From NCBI RefSeq assembly GCF_001306415.1, contig NZ_LDJX01000003.1, positions 124,001 through 188,000 on the forward strand: DNA of 64,000 nt, read 5' to 3'. Under the pieces are notes generated by a model, which was given only the letters and a program-made list of their open reading frames with translations, had not been told where the DNA came from and did no database searches. Shown here one piece after another: positions 16,402-25,879 of this stretch. How positions within the stretch are numbered: position 1 is the first letter of the stretch; each line of letters begins with the position of its first letter. Position numbers and translations under genes: made by a program. This DNA is from Croceitalea dokdonensis DOKDO 023 (GTDB lineage Bacteria > Bacteroidota > Bacteroidia > Flavobacteriales > Flavobacteriaceae).

Positions 16402-17194
16402 AATGGTTATGGTCACACTCCTTTTCGCGGTCTTTGCAAAGGCACAACATACTCCCGTTGTTCCATCCACCTTTGTTGTATGCTACGGGAAAGTGTACCC
16501 TTCGCAACTTAGTGGTATAGAACTGGCCATAGTGGAGCCTGGTCATTATGATGAAAAAGGGGTAAAAAGGTTAAAGGCAACTGGCGCCAGAATCCTGGCA
16601 TACCTAAGCTTGACAGAAATAAATACTGCCCACCCAAAGTTTAGGCGTTTGCGTTCATATTGTGTACAGCGTAATGAAAATTGGAACAGCTATTACATTG
16701 ATATTGGAAACCCAGCCGCACAGGACATCTTGGTGGAACATGCCAAGGATTTAATGAAACTGGGCTACGACGGACTTTTTTTTGACAATTTGGACAATAC
16801 CAACCTATGGGGCAAGCTGAGCCATCAGCAGCAAGAGCTTGAATATTTGGTACAACGACTAAGAGATCATTTTCCAAAAACAACATTTGTCCAGAACGGC
16901 GGGTTTCATTTATCCAAAGAAACCCAGAATAAGACGGATTATGTCCTAGTGGAGTCCGTGGTAACCACTTATGATTTTAAGAACCAGAGGTATCTAATTC
17001 GGGATTATGAAGATTTTTTGCAGCGCTTGGCACTGATTGAAAAGTACCAACAAACCTATAACAAACCAGTATTGGCTGTAGAATACCAAAAAGATAATAC
17101 CAAGCATAAATTGATAAGAAGAAGGTTGGAAGGATTTTCCACATCAGTGTTCATAACAACTATAGACCTCCAAGAAATACCTAAACAAGGATAG
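16388..17194 (+). CDS. exported TIM-barrel protein, GH114-like, second copy in the Pel-like locus
   Basis: This 268-aa protein has a signal peptide (to about residue 20; VTLLFAVFAKAQ). A TIM barrel follows with FVVCYGKVYPSQLSGIEL, ARILAYLSLTEIN, a WNSYYIDIGNP strand, GYDGLFFDNLDN and a late VLAVEYQKDN. The paired Asp in FFDNLDN and the Glu in VLVESV sit where GH114-type catalytic residues fall, but that is inferred. It differs from the lipoprotein at 12045 in lacking a lipobox and the W-rich loop, so the two are distant paralogues. It overlaps the PelG-like gene by 14 bases and is followed 4 bases later by a large membrane protein. Hydrolysis or processing of the polymer in the periplasm is likely. 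Confidence 0.7.
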   Translation: MRHIKMVMVTLLFAVFAKAQHTPVVPSTFVVCYGKVYPSQLSGIELAIVEPGHYDEKGVKRLKATGARILAYLSLTEINTAHPKFRRLRSYCVQRNENWNSYYIDIGNPAAQDILVEHAKDLMKLGYDGLFFDNLDNTNLWGKLSHQQQELEYLVQRLRDHFPKTTFVQNGGFHLSKETQNKTDYVLVESVVTTYDFKNQRYLIRDYEDFLQRLALIEKYQQTYNKPVLAVEYQKDNTKHKLIRRRLEGFSTSVFITTIDLQEIPKQG

Positions 17195-17198
17195 TAAA

Positions 17199-19196
17199 AT
17201 GCTCAACAAGATCGTAGACAACATTACGGCAGCACCGCTAAGACTAATTTTATTGGTCTTGGCCTTTTTTGTCCTGCACCAATTGTTGACCAGACAGAAT
17301 ATGGCTAAGTATGACTATCGTTTCTTTTTGGTTCGTTTCTCTATTTATGGTGCACTTACTCTTATTTCAATCTTTTTGCTGATACAGTTAAATATGTACC
17401 ATATTTTTTCTGTGCTGGCGCTTTTATTGGTTTTAATTGGTCTTAGGTACTTTAATTTAAGGGAGCTTATTGCCTATTCCCAAAGTGGTGGTAGGTTTAG
17501 AAGGGCCACTCTTCTGGGTTTTTTCAGGTTTATTGAAAAAAGGGAGACCATTGTTAAAAAGAACTTTAAAAACATGCTCACCGTTTTAAGGCCTAAAAAG
17601 GTGGATTATGGTTTTTTCCTTATTCTGATGGTTGGAATAAGTGCCGTAATCGCAAGGGTGGTCTTTTTGGAAAATGATGTGTACACCTTTTCAAATCTAT
17701 GGGTGCAAACATTGGAAATAGTTAAAAACTTTGATAATAACCAATGGTTTGTACGTGGGCGCAGTCAGGTAGTGGGGGAGCTGGCAGCTATGAATTTCTA
17801 CGCCAACCTTGTTGGTATCAGCAAAGAAATGGCCATATATACCTTTGGATTGTTAGAGAGTTTTCTAATGGCCGCCTTTGTGTTCTATACCGTTAATGCC
17901 CTTACCAATTCTAGGTATTTTGCACCTTTGGTAGCCGGTATTTCGTTTGCATGTCTTTTTGCGTTTTTACCCATAAATATCAATACCCTTTTTCAGCATT
18001 CATCTATTTACCTGAGCTTGCTGTTTGCATTGCCGTTACTTATTTTTTCTTTGATTCCCGCGGAATTGGGAATGCTAAAGAGACGGTATTTTAAAATACA
18101 ATTGGCCTTGGCCATCGCCACAGCGTTTACGGATTTCTATGTCATGTTCATTATTTTACCTGTCTTTTTTGTAGTGGCATGGGCCGTGAATTTTGGTAAG
18201 AAAAGTATTGGGCAGACAGTTCTGGCCTATTTGGGAGGAGTGGTCTTTGTCCTGTCCTTTAAAGTTGTGGTTAGCTTTATAAAAAACATCGATTTTTTAA
18301 CCTATTTTTTGGGGAATATCATTGTCTTTGAAAGTTATAGCTATACACCTCAGTTGTTGGTATCGGAAAGCCAATTGGGGGTGTTGTTCATCGCGCTTGG
18401 ACTATCCGCTTTGTTTGCCGCCCTTGTGTTGTCGATCTTCTTCAAGGCTAAAAAGCGCGCTGCCCTAACCTTTATTTTATTCTACCTGGCACTGCTTGTC
18501 ATCAACAGCTTAGAGGTTTCTTGGTTAGATGCCGATTTATTTAACCAAACCCTTACGGTTTTGGTACCCATTATCATAGGATTTAACGTCTCGTTATTTG
18601 GCAAGTTAGTAGAAAAATTGAGCCCTACCCTCACTTATGTTTATAGTGCCGTGGTGGCAGGAATAATGATTTTTTTAATATTTCAGGGCTATTCCCATAG
18701 CCTCAGGGGCCAAAAGTTTCAAGATGTAAACAAGTTAAAAATAGACTTGTTAAAGGTGTATGACCAATTGTCTACCTATCAAATGAAAAATAGTTATGCC
18801 ATTGTCAATGAGGCTTATGGGGTAAAACTCAGTGGTAAGGAACATATTTTTATCAATTACAGCGACTTTTTGGAAAACTATCTGGAAAGGGATTCCGTGT
18901 ATCACCAAATTAAGGAAGACGTAAGGCTGTTGAATGAAAATCCTGAGTATATCCTTCCCAGCAGTGTTTTTGTGTTTATTTCGGATACCACCCGTACCAA
19001 CGCAAAGGACTACTTTTTAAAAACACCGGGGGAGGTAGCCAATGCATTAAACACACAATTGCAACAACTAAAAAACAGGGGCAGGCAGGTGAACACCTAC
19101 TACACCTCAGAACAGTTAAAAGTACTGGAAATTGTTAACAACGCTAATGGCAGCAACTTAAATGACATGATTTTTGCCTATGAAAAGGATAAGTAA
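17199..19196 (+). CDS. large polytopic membrane protein of the Pel-like locus, function unknown
   Basis: This 665-aa protein has about 12 hydrophobic segments (residues 10-120 and 145-500), then a soluble tail of about 155 residues. It contains no GGDEF, GAF or PilZ pattern, so it is not a plain PelD. Its operon position (overlapping the next gene by 23 bases and 4 bases after the previous stop) suggests an inner-membrane part of the same export machine, perhaps standing in for PelD/PelE. A GT-C-like glycosyltransferase is another possibility, but I see no acidic loop motif that would settle it. Regard the function as open. Confidence 0.75.
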   Translation: MLNKIVDNITAAPLRLILLVLAFFVLHQLLTRQNMAKYDYRFFLVRFSIYGALTLISIFLLIQLNMYHIFSVLALLLVLIGLRYFNLRELIAYSQSGGRFRRATLLGFFRFIEKRETIVKKNFKNMLTVLRPKKVDYGFFLILMVGISAVIARVVFLENDVYTFSNLWVQTLEIVKNFDNNQWFVRGRSQVVGELAAMNFYANLVGISKEMAIYTFGLLESFLMAAFVFYTVNALTNSRYFAPLVAGISFACLFAFLPININTLFQHSSIYLSLLFALPLLIFSLIPAELGMLKRRYFKIQLALAIATAFTDFYVMFIILPVFFVVAWAVNFGKKSIGQTVLAYLGGVVFVLSFKVVVSFIKNIDFLTYFLGNIIVFESYSYTPQLLVSESQLGVLFIALGLSALFAALVLSIFFKAKKRAALTFILFYLALLVINSLEVSWLDADLFNQTLTVLVPIIIGFNVSLFGKLVEKLSPTLTYVYSAVVAGIMIFLIFQGYSHSLRGQKFQDVNKLKIDLLKVYDQLSTYQMKNSYAIVNEAYGVKLSGKEHIFINYSDFLENYLERDSVYHQIKEDVRLLNENPEYILPSSVFVFISDTTRTNAKDYFLKTPGEVANALNTQLQQLKNRGRQVNTYYTSEQLKVLEIVNNANGSNLNDMIFAYEKDK

Positions 19197-22100
19197 AGCC
19201 ATACTACCTTTGGTAATGATGCTCTGGGTCGTCTCCTGTAAGACGACCACGGACGCCTATGGTGATTTTGAGACCTTGGTAAAGAGTGGGGAGGCTCCAT
19301 TGGTCACCCTATTGGTGGATGATGTAGAGCATGTCCAAGAGGACCCCTTTACTCAAATAAAGAAAGCCGCGGATTACGCAAAAATAGCGGTCACGGAAAA
19401 ACCTATGAGCGTTTTTAACACATACGGAAAAATAGCACCGTCTACCCGTATCATTTGTATAGAAGATACCTACCCCATTAGTGATATGGCGGTAGATTCC
19501 TTGCACACTTTTGTGGCAAAAGGCGGTACGTTGTTTTTGGCCAAGACCACCTTTGATGAACGTATGGTATTTTTAATGGGGCTGTCCCCCAGCTATAAAA
19601 TGGTTGCGGATACAGAGGCCACGGGAATAAAGTTTAAGGAAAATGTACTTCCGGAAATGGCGGGTTTGCACATTGTAGAGGACACAAAGCACACCGGCCT
19701 AAGAGGGGAAAACTTCTCCCAGCGTACCAAAGTCTTGGCAACAGCCTTGAATTCTGATGATTTTCCGGTGATTACCTTAAATAATGTCGGTAATGGAAAA
19801 GTGGTGCTTTTTAATTCTGTTTTAGATTTTGATAAGCGTACAAGGGGCCTGGTGTTTGCGCAACTTCTCGCAGGGTTGGAAGGTGTTCCATATCCAGTGG
19901 CCAATGTGGCCAACATCCATTTGGATGATTTTCCCGCTCCGGTATACGATATTTACAAAGAACCGGTAAAGACACAAATGGGCTTAAACATGTCGGACTA
20001 TGTAACCAATGTCTGGTGGCCAGATATGCAAGATTTAGCACGTAAACATGACTTAAAATATACGGCATACCCTGCTTTTGATTACAACTATAGTGTAAGT
20101 CCGCCATTTATTTTTGAAGAATGGGAAGCCAATAGGTTCAACAAAAATGACTATGATCAGGAAATTAGCGGATGGCTGGGCAGGGATGTGCTTAGGAAGG
20201 GTCACGAACTTGGTTTTCACGGGTATAATCATGTTTCCCTTACCCAATATGAATGGGATCAACCAGATTATATGGTTACCGCGCTAAATGCTGCCGCCAA
20301 AAAATGGAAAACCTCAAAATTTAGGAACCTACCAACTTCCTATGTACCTCCGTCCAATATTATAGACAGTTTGGGCTTGGCAAAACTTAAAGAAGGTATG
20401 CCCTCCTTAAAGTATATGCAAAGTATTTATTTGGGCAAGCGGGAAGACGGCGGAAATAGGGAGTTTGAACCAGACCCCTACAATCCCCATTTTTTTGATG
20501 TTCCAAGGATTTCTAGTGGTTATTTTTTGAAGGATAAATCAAAATTCAATATATCCTCCTTGTTTTTGCTTACCGGTATTTGGACGCATTTTGTGCACCC
20601 GGATGATGTTTTCCAAATTCCCGATGGGAGCAACGCAACCACGGCAGGAAGTTATGGGTATAGAAACCCGGAAGAGTTGCCTTGGCGCACCTTTAAAGGC
20701 AAAAAAGGACTTTTGGAAACTTTTGATGGTGAACTTACCCTTTTTAAGGAACATTACCCACTTACCAGGTTTATGACGGCCACAGCTGCTGCGGAGTCCA
20801 TTGTTAAATGGAGGTATGCTTACTATCAACATATAAATAAAGATGGCCTTTATGCTGTGTTGAGCGATGATTTCATGGACGACGAAAAATTTGAGAATTA
20901 CTGGTTTACCTACGTGAGCGAGGCAAATGATGCCCTTTTTGAGCGCAACTTGGAAAGCGAGGTGATGTTCTACCACAAATCCAAATTTTTAGATGGATAT
21001 CTTTATCAGATAAAGACAGATGGTGCCTTTATATCCTTGGTGGATTTAAAATATGAGAATCAGGGCAATGAACAACAGCTTAGTGCCATCATAGAGGAAG
21101 AGCGCCAAAAGTTTCAGCGGGCAAAATTTGATCTTCTTCCCTTTTTGACCAGGTTAGAAGAGCTTAAAAACCTAGGGGAGTACAACACTGCCGCCAGTTT
21201 GGTGGAAAAGGAGGTAAAAAACGGAAAAAACCTGCCCTTGGCAGAATGGATGACTTACGCCCAGCTCCTGTCTTGGCAAAATAATCCAGGACGTTTTTGG
21301 TCCTTTTTAGAGGAAACGTATCAAGACAACCCGTCCAACAATTTAATTTATTTGGCCTTAAAGGCCGATAAAACCTATGGTGTGCCAACCCAAGACATCT
21401 CGGAAAGATGGCTCTCCCGTGCCATTGGGGCCAACTTGGGCGGCTTGCCCATTTTACGGGAGTATGCCCAGTCTTTTGATACAGAGGGGAACCAAGAAAA
21501 CATAAAACAGACCTTGTTCAAAATTTATAAGCTCACCGGTAATGATGACGATCAGTTGGCGTACTTGCGTTATTTGGTAGATTCCAAGGATGCCAATCTT
21601 ATCACGGAGCTCAACAATGCGGTTCCTTGCAGTGGTAAATTAAGCGATATAGCTTATGATATTGCATGGGCCTATGCAGATAACTTTGATTTTAACGCTG
21701 CTTACCAATGGTCTAAATGCAGCACCCAAATAGATAGGGAAACTGCTGATGATTGGTTCTACAAATCCAAATATTTTGAAGAATTAAAGGACAAGGAACC
21801 CTACACGTATTTTGGCATTTTATTGCGTACCGATGAGAATAGGGCTTTTAAGGAATTGGAGTTGGTACAGATATGTACAAGGGAGCTAAGGCCACTGGCA
21901 GGCCAAATTGCAGAGTTGTTTGGGGATAATGAGGACTACCGGGGTGCCGTTGCATGGTCCAAATGCGCTAAGACCGTACCCGTAAAAAAATTGATGCTAT
22001 GGCAATACGAATTAAAAAACTATGTGCAGGTAAAAAAAATCTACCAGCATTATATCATTGAGCATCCCAAAGCCTATGATGTCATGACGCAAATGGCCCG

Positions 22101-23187
22101 TATCCATTTATACATGGGAGATTTACAATCAATGGCAAAATTGGTGGCACAATTACCTCCAAGTACAGACTTTGTGCAGCTGCGGGGGCTCCTCAACAAA
22201 AATATTGAGTATGCAGATTTAAAGTTAAAGAAGCATCTTATTTATACCTATGATGCACTTTTTAGTGAAAAGACCAAAAAAGAGATCAAAGAAGAAATAA
22301 GGGTTCAGCGTGGGAATGATTTCTTTTTTCAGGGCAGTTCCATGAATGATCGTTTTGACCCCACCCAACTGGAGTTTACGGGAGGGTACGATCTCATAGA
22401 CAAAAGAGAGAACATCCATAGGCTCGCGGGGGTTCGGGGCTTTGTGTTCCCCATCAATTTTATTACCAATGAACCAGATAATCTTGAGCGTAATTTAATA
22501 GGCTTGCAGTATGGCTTTACCAAAAAACTGAATGAAAAAAATGAAGTGGGCCTTATGGCAAGGGTAGAGGGGGATAATGCCAACAACACCTTTTTACAGG
22601 CCGGTGCTTCTTGGAACCGTACTGGCTCCAATACCTTTTTGGCCACACAGTTAACTTACCGTCCGGTACAGACCGGTCCGGGTTACGTGCGCAATATTTA
22701 CCAGACCTTATTTTCATTGTATGCAGAGCTGGGAACCACCAACCGTATCAAACCAATTTTCACTTTAGAGGGCAATCAGTACTCAGATGATAATATGGAT
22801 GCGACTGTCAACACCAGGATTGAGGCCCAATTAATAAAAGGAGCTGTTTTGGAGCTAACACCCTTGGTAGAAGGTGCGTATTCCCTGGCTACGGATGATC
22901 TTCGAGATGGCTTTCCATACTGGATGGCAGATAATCGCTTGATTGCTGGTGGAGGCTTGGCACTTCGTCTTGGGAAATTGGAGAGCAAGTTCTATTTGGA
23001 TACCAGTGCCACGTTGTTTTACGAAAATCAGGGGGAACCCACTTTTGAAAGATATTTGGCAAATTTAAACGTAAAGATCAAAAAGTATTTTACGGTCTCC
23101 GCAGGGGCGGAATTCTATACCATAGAAAGCTTTTTTTCCAACGCCTTTAACTTAGGTCTCAAATATGATATCAGTCCTTTAAAATAG
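19180..23187 (+). CDS. deacetylase-TPR-beta-barrel fusion lipoprotein (PelA-like plus PelB-like)
   Basis: This 1335-aa lipoprotein (lipobox VVSC, Cys20) appears to fuse parts that are separate proteins in Pseudomonas. Residues about 30-240 form an N-terminal domain of unknown fold. About 240-600 is a carbohydrate-deacetylase-like domain (DUF2194 type) with ANIHLDDFPAP (metal Asp pair, about 245-252) and GHELGFHGYNHVS (H-x3-H pattern, about 343-355). About 640-1045 is an alpha-helical repeat, TPR-like region. About 1060-1335 has alternating beta-strands of an outer-membrane barrel, ending in LGLKYDISPLK. It would deacetylate the polymer and lead it out through one protein. The start is MKRISK at 19180; an ATG six bases upstream is also possible. 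It overlaps the preceding gene by 17 bases. Confidence 0.8.
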   Translation: MKRISKAILPLVMMLWVVSCKTTTDAYGDFETLVKSGEAPLVTLLVDDVEHVQEDPFTQIKKAADYAKIAVTEKPMSVFNTYGKIAPSTRIICIEDTYPISDMAVDSLHTFVAKGGTLFLAKTTFDERMVFLMGLSPSYKMVADTEATGIKFKENVLPEMAGLHIVEDTKHTGLRGENFSQRTKVLATALNSDDFPVITLNNVGNGKVVLFNSVLDFDKRTRGLVFAQLLAGLEGVPYPVANVANIHLDDFPAPVYDIYKEPVKTQMGLNMSDYVTNVWWPDMQDLARKHDLKYTAYPAFDYNYSVSPPFIFEEWEANRFNKNDYDQEISGWLGRDVLRKGHELGFHGYNHVSLTQYEWDQPDYMVTALNAAAKKWKTSKFRNLPTSYVPPSNIIDSLGLAKLKEGMPSLKYMQSIYLGKREDGGNREFEPDPYNPHFFDVPRISSGYFLKDKSKFNISSLFLLTGIWTHFVHPDDVFQIPDGSNATTAGSYGYRNPEELPWRTFKGKKGLLETFDGELTLFKEHYPLTRFMTATAAAESIVKWRYAYYQHINKDGLYAVLSDDFMDDEKFENYWFTYVSEANDALFERNLESEVMFYHKSKFLDGYLYQIKTDGAFISLVDLKYENQGNEQQLSAIIEEERQKFQRAKFDLLPFLTRLEELKNLGEYNTAASLVEKEVKNGKNLPLAEWMTYAQLLSWQNNPGRFWSFLEETYQDNPSNNLIYLALKADKTYGVPTQDISERWLSRAIGANLGGLPILREYAQSFDTEGNQENIKQTLFKIYKLTGNDDDQLAYLRYLVDSKDANLITELNNAVPCSGKLSDIAYDIAWAYADNFDFNAAYQWSKCSTQIDRETADDWFYKSKYFEELKDKEPYTYFGILLRTDENRAFKELELVQICTRELRPLAGQIAELFGDNEDYRGAVAWSKCAKTVPVKKLMLWQYELKNYVQVKKIYQHYIIEHPKAYDVMTQMARIHLYMGDLQSMAKLVAQLPPSTDFVQLRGLLNKNIEYADLKLKKHLIYTYDALFSEKTKKEIKEEIRVQRGNDFFFQGSSMNDRFDPTQLEFTGGYDLIDKRENIHRLAGVRGFVFPINFITNEPDNLERNLIGLQYGFTKKLNEKNEVGLMARVEGDNANNTFLQAGASWNRTGSNTFLATQLTYRPVQTGPGYVRNIYQTLFSLYAELGTTNRIKPIFTLEGNQYSDDNMDATVNTRIEAQLIKGAVLELTPLVEGAYSLATDDLRDGFPYWMADNRLIAGGGLALRLGKLESKFYLDTSATLFYENQGEPTFERYLANLNVKIKKYFTVSAGAEFYTIESFFSNAFNLGLKYDISPLK

Positions 23188-23315
23188 ATGGCTTTTTAAG
23201 CGGTACACTTTAAACCTGGTAGACCAAGAACTTTCTTGATAGGAAAAACGTACTCTATTTCCCACTTTAACACCTCAAGAATAGCGATAAGAAGCAATAC
23301 TAAAAGCCATCTATT
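23183..23315. repeat. 14-bp inverted repeat joining two convergent gene ends
   Basis: The bases 23183-23196 and 23302-23315 are perfect reverse complements (AATAGATGGCTTTT / AAAAGCCATCTATT). They include the stop codon of the upstream Pel-like gene and the last codons of the convergent amidohydrolase. The 105 bases between are AT-rich. It may act as a two-way transcription stop. Confidence 0.6.
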
Positions 23316-24832
23316 GGAATAGATCGGGATTCGTTATTACGTTCCCTCACCGCCCTTAGCATATTGTCCAAGGTCTCCTTGGGATACCATCTGCCTTTGG
23401 AGATTACCCCTTCTATAGTTCTGGTATTGCCTATTTGGCTAAGCGGATTTTCTGAAAGCAATACCAAATCTGCATCAAGTCCGCTGGCGATACTGCCGGT
23501 ATTGTTGCCCATCCATGCAGAGGCTTTTTTGGTTGCTGCCTCCAAAACCGCTCTAGGGTCCATTCCGGCCTCTTGCAGGCTGGTAAGCTCATCGTGCAAG
23601 GAGAAACCGGGTACGGTAACGGGGCAGTTGGCATCGGTACCCGGCAAAACGGTAACCCCATTGGCCACCATGGACCGTAATAGGATTTCATTGGCTTTGG
23701 CATAGGTTTGCCAGTAAATTTTGCTGTCCTCTTTTTCCTTGGGGCTCATGCCTTCCGGCCATCTATATATATTCACCTTTGGTAACCAGCCCAACCCCCT
23801 TGAGGTGATTGGGGTCCCTTCTATCAAGCCCGTATTTGCATACGTTAAACGAACCTCTGACAGTAGCTTGGGCAGATCAGCTTTTTGTCGGACAAAACTT
23901 TGCATTAACCACAGGGTAGAAGTCACCGTAATGCCCTTTGCTGCAATCTGCTTGGATAGTTGATTACCACGGCTTTGCACATAGGCCAAAAATTCTTGGG
24001 CGTTTTCACTGGTATAGCCGCCAAATTCACGGTTCAGGAATTTCATGAACTCCTCAATATGGGCCACTTCCTTTTGATTGGATTGCCATAAATCCTCCAA
24101 GGATACCTCCAACGGAATATGGCCTACCAAGCGGATGCCTTGTTCACGGGATTGCTCACTAACCATTAGGTAATGTTCCCTATCTAAAAAGGTGCCTATT
24201 TTCAATCCATCAAATCCCTTGCTTTTTAGTGTTTTAATTTTAGCAGCTACCTCGGTACCTTCATCAATGGCTATAACGGGTTGGGTCCATTCTGTCATAT
24301 ATTTTTTAAAGCCGCGGTAAGAATTCATTTTTTTAGAACAAATGAACAACTCCGGTCCTGGACGCTCACCTTTTATAATGTCGGCCTTCCATTGCAAATG
24401 TTGCTCAGTTCCCGTCATTTCCCTTATTCCCGTTACCCCATTGGCCAAATAAAGCAGTAGGTCATTTGGACTTCGCAACAGGTGCGCGTGGGAGTCTATA
24501 AGTCCTGGAATTAAGTATTTATCGGTTCCGTCAAGGATTACGGCATCATCTATTGCTGGTGAAATGGAATCTACGGACCGGATTTTCCCCCCTGATATAT
24601 AGACAAATTGCCCTGGAACCATAACCAAGCTATCCGTGGAAAAAATGGATACATTGCGGATAAGGACGTTTTCTTGGGGTCGCTTAAACTGGTTGCTATC
24701 TACTTGCCCAACATGGCTTCCATACATCGCATTTAGTTCATAATCAATATAAAAATAGCTTACGAGCAGGCCTATGAGCCCAACTAAAAGTATTCCCAAA
24801 AACCACGTTTTAATTTGTTTTGCCTTTATCAT
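23300..24832 (-). CDS. membrane-anchored amidohydrolase
   Basis: This 510-aa metal-dependent hydrolase is tied to the membrane by an N-terminal segment (about residues 10-30). The metal site appears as LIDSHAHLLRSP (H-x-H), then LVGHIPLEVS and EVAHIEEFM for later histidines, and LPGTDANCP for the catalytic Asp. These are the features of the imidazolonepropionase/prolidase-like amidohydrolase superfamily. The ANGVTGIREM pattern is also typical. A related enzyme lies in the island at 48176. It is convergent with the Pel-like operon and seems unrelated to it. The substrate is unknown. Confidence 0.88.
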   Translation of the reverse strand: MIKAKQIKTWFLGILLVGLIGLLVSYFYIDYELNAMYGSHVGQVDSNQFKRPQENVLIRNVSIFSTDSLVMVPGQFVYISGGKIRSVDSISPAIDDAVILDGTDKYLIPGLIDSHAHLLRSPNDLLLYLANGVTGIREMTGTEQHLQWKADIIKGERPGPELFICSKKMNSYRGFKKYMTEWTQPVIAIDEGTEVAAKIKTLKSKGFDGLKIGTFLDREHYLMVSEQSREQGIRLVGHIPLEVSLEDLWQSNQKEVAHIEEFMKFLNREFGGYTSENAQEFLAYVQSRGNQLSKQIAAKGITVTSTLWLMQSFVRQKADLPKLLSEVRLTYANTGLIEGTPITSRGLGWLPKVNIYRWPEGMSPKEKEDSKIYWQTYAKANEILLRSMVANGVTVLPGTDANCPVTVPGFSLHDELTSLQEAGMDPRAVLEAATKKASAWMGNNTGSIASGLDADLVLLSENPLSQIGNTRTIEGVISKGRWYPKETLDNMLRAVRERNNESRSIPIDGF

Positions 24833-24980
24833 GTTCTGGTTTTCTAAAATGTGCCATAAACTTAAGCTTTTTACTCCATCATCGGATACCCAAGGTGCAT
24901 CGCCTTAAAAGGAAGTCTCGTTGCATTTGCCATAGCTCCTTTAGAGACGCACCATGATGCCCGCTACCCTTGGAAAAGAC

Positions 24981-25027
24981 AAAAAAATCCTAATGCCCTT
25001 ACTTGAATAATTTAAGGGCATTAGGAT
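24981..25027 (-). terminator. strong rho-independent terminator of the SPFH gene
   Basis: A perfect 15-bp stem is formed by 24987-25001 and 25013-25027 (CCTAATGCCCTTA and its complement) around 11 bases. Seven A residues at 24981-24987 give a U run on the minus-strand transcript, 70-odd bases after the SPFH stop. Confidence 0.9.
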
Positions 25028-25099
25028 GTGAACAAATTAGGTATGAAGCTATACCGTTGTTAGGTGCGGCAATGTCTGCTACAAGCTATCCATTAGCGC

Positions 25100-25879
25100 T
25101 TACTTGGGGTCTGGTGTAATAAGCATTGGCGTTTTGCCATCGGTAACGATTATTTTACTATTGGGGGATTTGGAAAGTTCCCTAAAGGCCTCAATGCTTC
25201 GTATTTGTATGATTTCTTTGGTTAAACCCTCCGATAGAATTTTTTGGGCATCCCGCTCTCCTTCCGCTTCAATAATTTTTCTGTCTGCCTCTAGGCGTGC
25301 CTGCTGCAGGATAAATTCCATCCGCATCGCATCTTGTTCCGCCTGTAATTTTTGCTCTATGGAAGTAGAAAGGCCTCTTGGTAATTGAATGCTTTTCATC
25401 AGTACGGCCTCTATGATAATACCTTGGATTTTTAGGGTTTCGTCCATTTTTTCCATGATGGCCTGTTCAATCTCGGCACGTTTTCCGGAATGCATATCTT
25501 TTGCAAAAAACTGCGAACAGACATCTGCTGATGCAGACCGAAAAACACTGGTGACAATTTCAGGATAATTTGGACCAATGTTTTGAAGGATTTCCGCGAC
25601 CTTGGCAGTTTCTAGCCGGTATAAAATGGAAATTTCAGAATCCACGCTCAATCCTTCCTTACTGGGCAATCTTAGAAAAAGTTCTAAGTTATTGGTCTGG
25701 ATGGAGGCCTTTACCACCCGAGTGGTAAATGGATTAAAGGTGATGGTGCCCTGTGTAGTGATTTCATTGTCAAACTCGCCCAATCTTTGCTTTACCCCAG
25801 CCTCACCTGGCCTTATTACGGCACAGCTGGTGAAAAGTAGCGTGCAACCTAAAATGCCTAAAGTTGATCTCATAGTCAT
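25100..25879 (-). CDS. SPFH/band 7 (prohibitin-like) lipoprotein
   Basis: This 259-aa protein carries a lipobox-type signal (LLFTSC, Cys at 18 when counted from the ATG at 25879). The SPFH domain spans about residues 25-190: GEAGVKQRLGEF, then VVKASIQTNNLELFLRLPSKEG and SILYRLETAKVAEI. A charged coiled coil follows (about 190-235; RLEADRKIIEAEGERDAQKIL). Such proteins form membrane-bound scaffolds. Two ATGs six bases apart (25879 and 25873) could start it. Upstream are two palindromes that may be control sites. The partner is unknown. Confidence 0.88.
   Translation of the reverse strand: MTMRSTLGILGCTLLFTSCAVIRPGEAGVKQRLGEFDNEITTQGTITFNPFTTRVVKASIQTNNLELFLRLPSKEGLSVDSEISILYRLETAKVAEILQNIGPNYPEIVTSVFRSASADVCSQFFAKDMHSGKRAEIEQAIMEKMDETLKIQGIIIEAVLMKSIQLPRGLSTSIEQKLQAEQDAMRMEFILQQARLEADRKIIEAEGERDAQKILSEGLTKEIIQIRSIEAFRELSKSPNSKIIVTDGKTPMLITPDPK

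Noticed and set aside
17199-19196. PelD identity for the 665-aa membrane protein
   Set aside because: No GAF or degenerate GGDEF domain is visible and it has far too many membrane helices.
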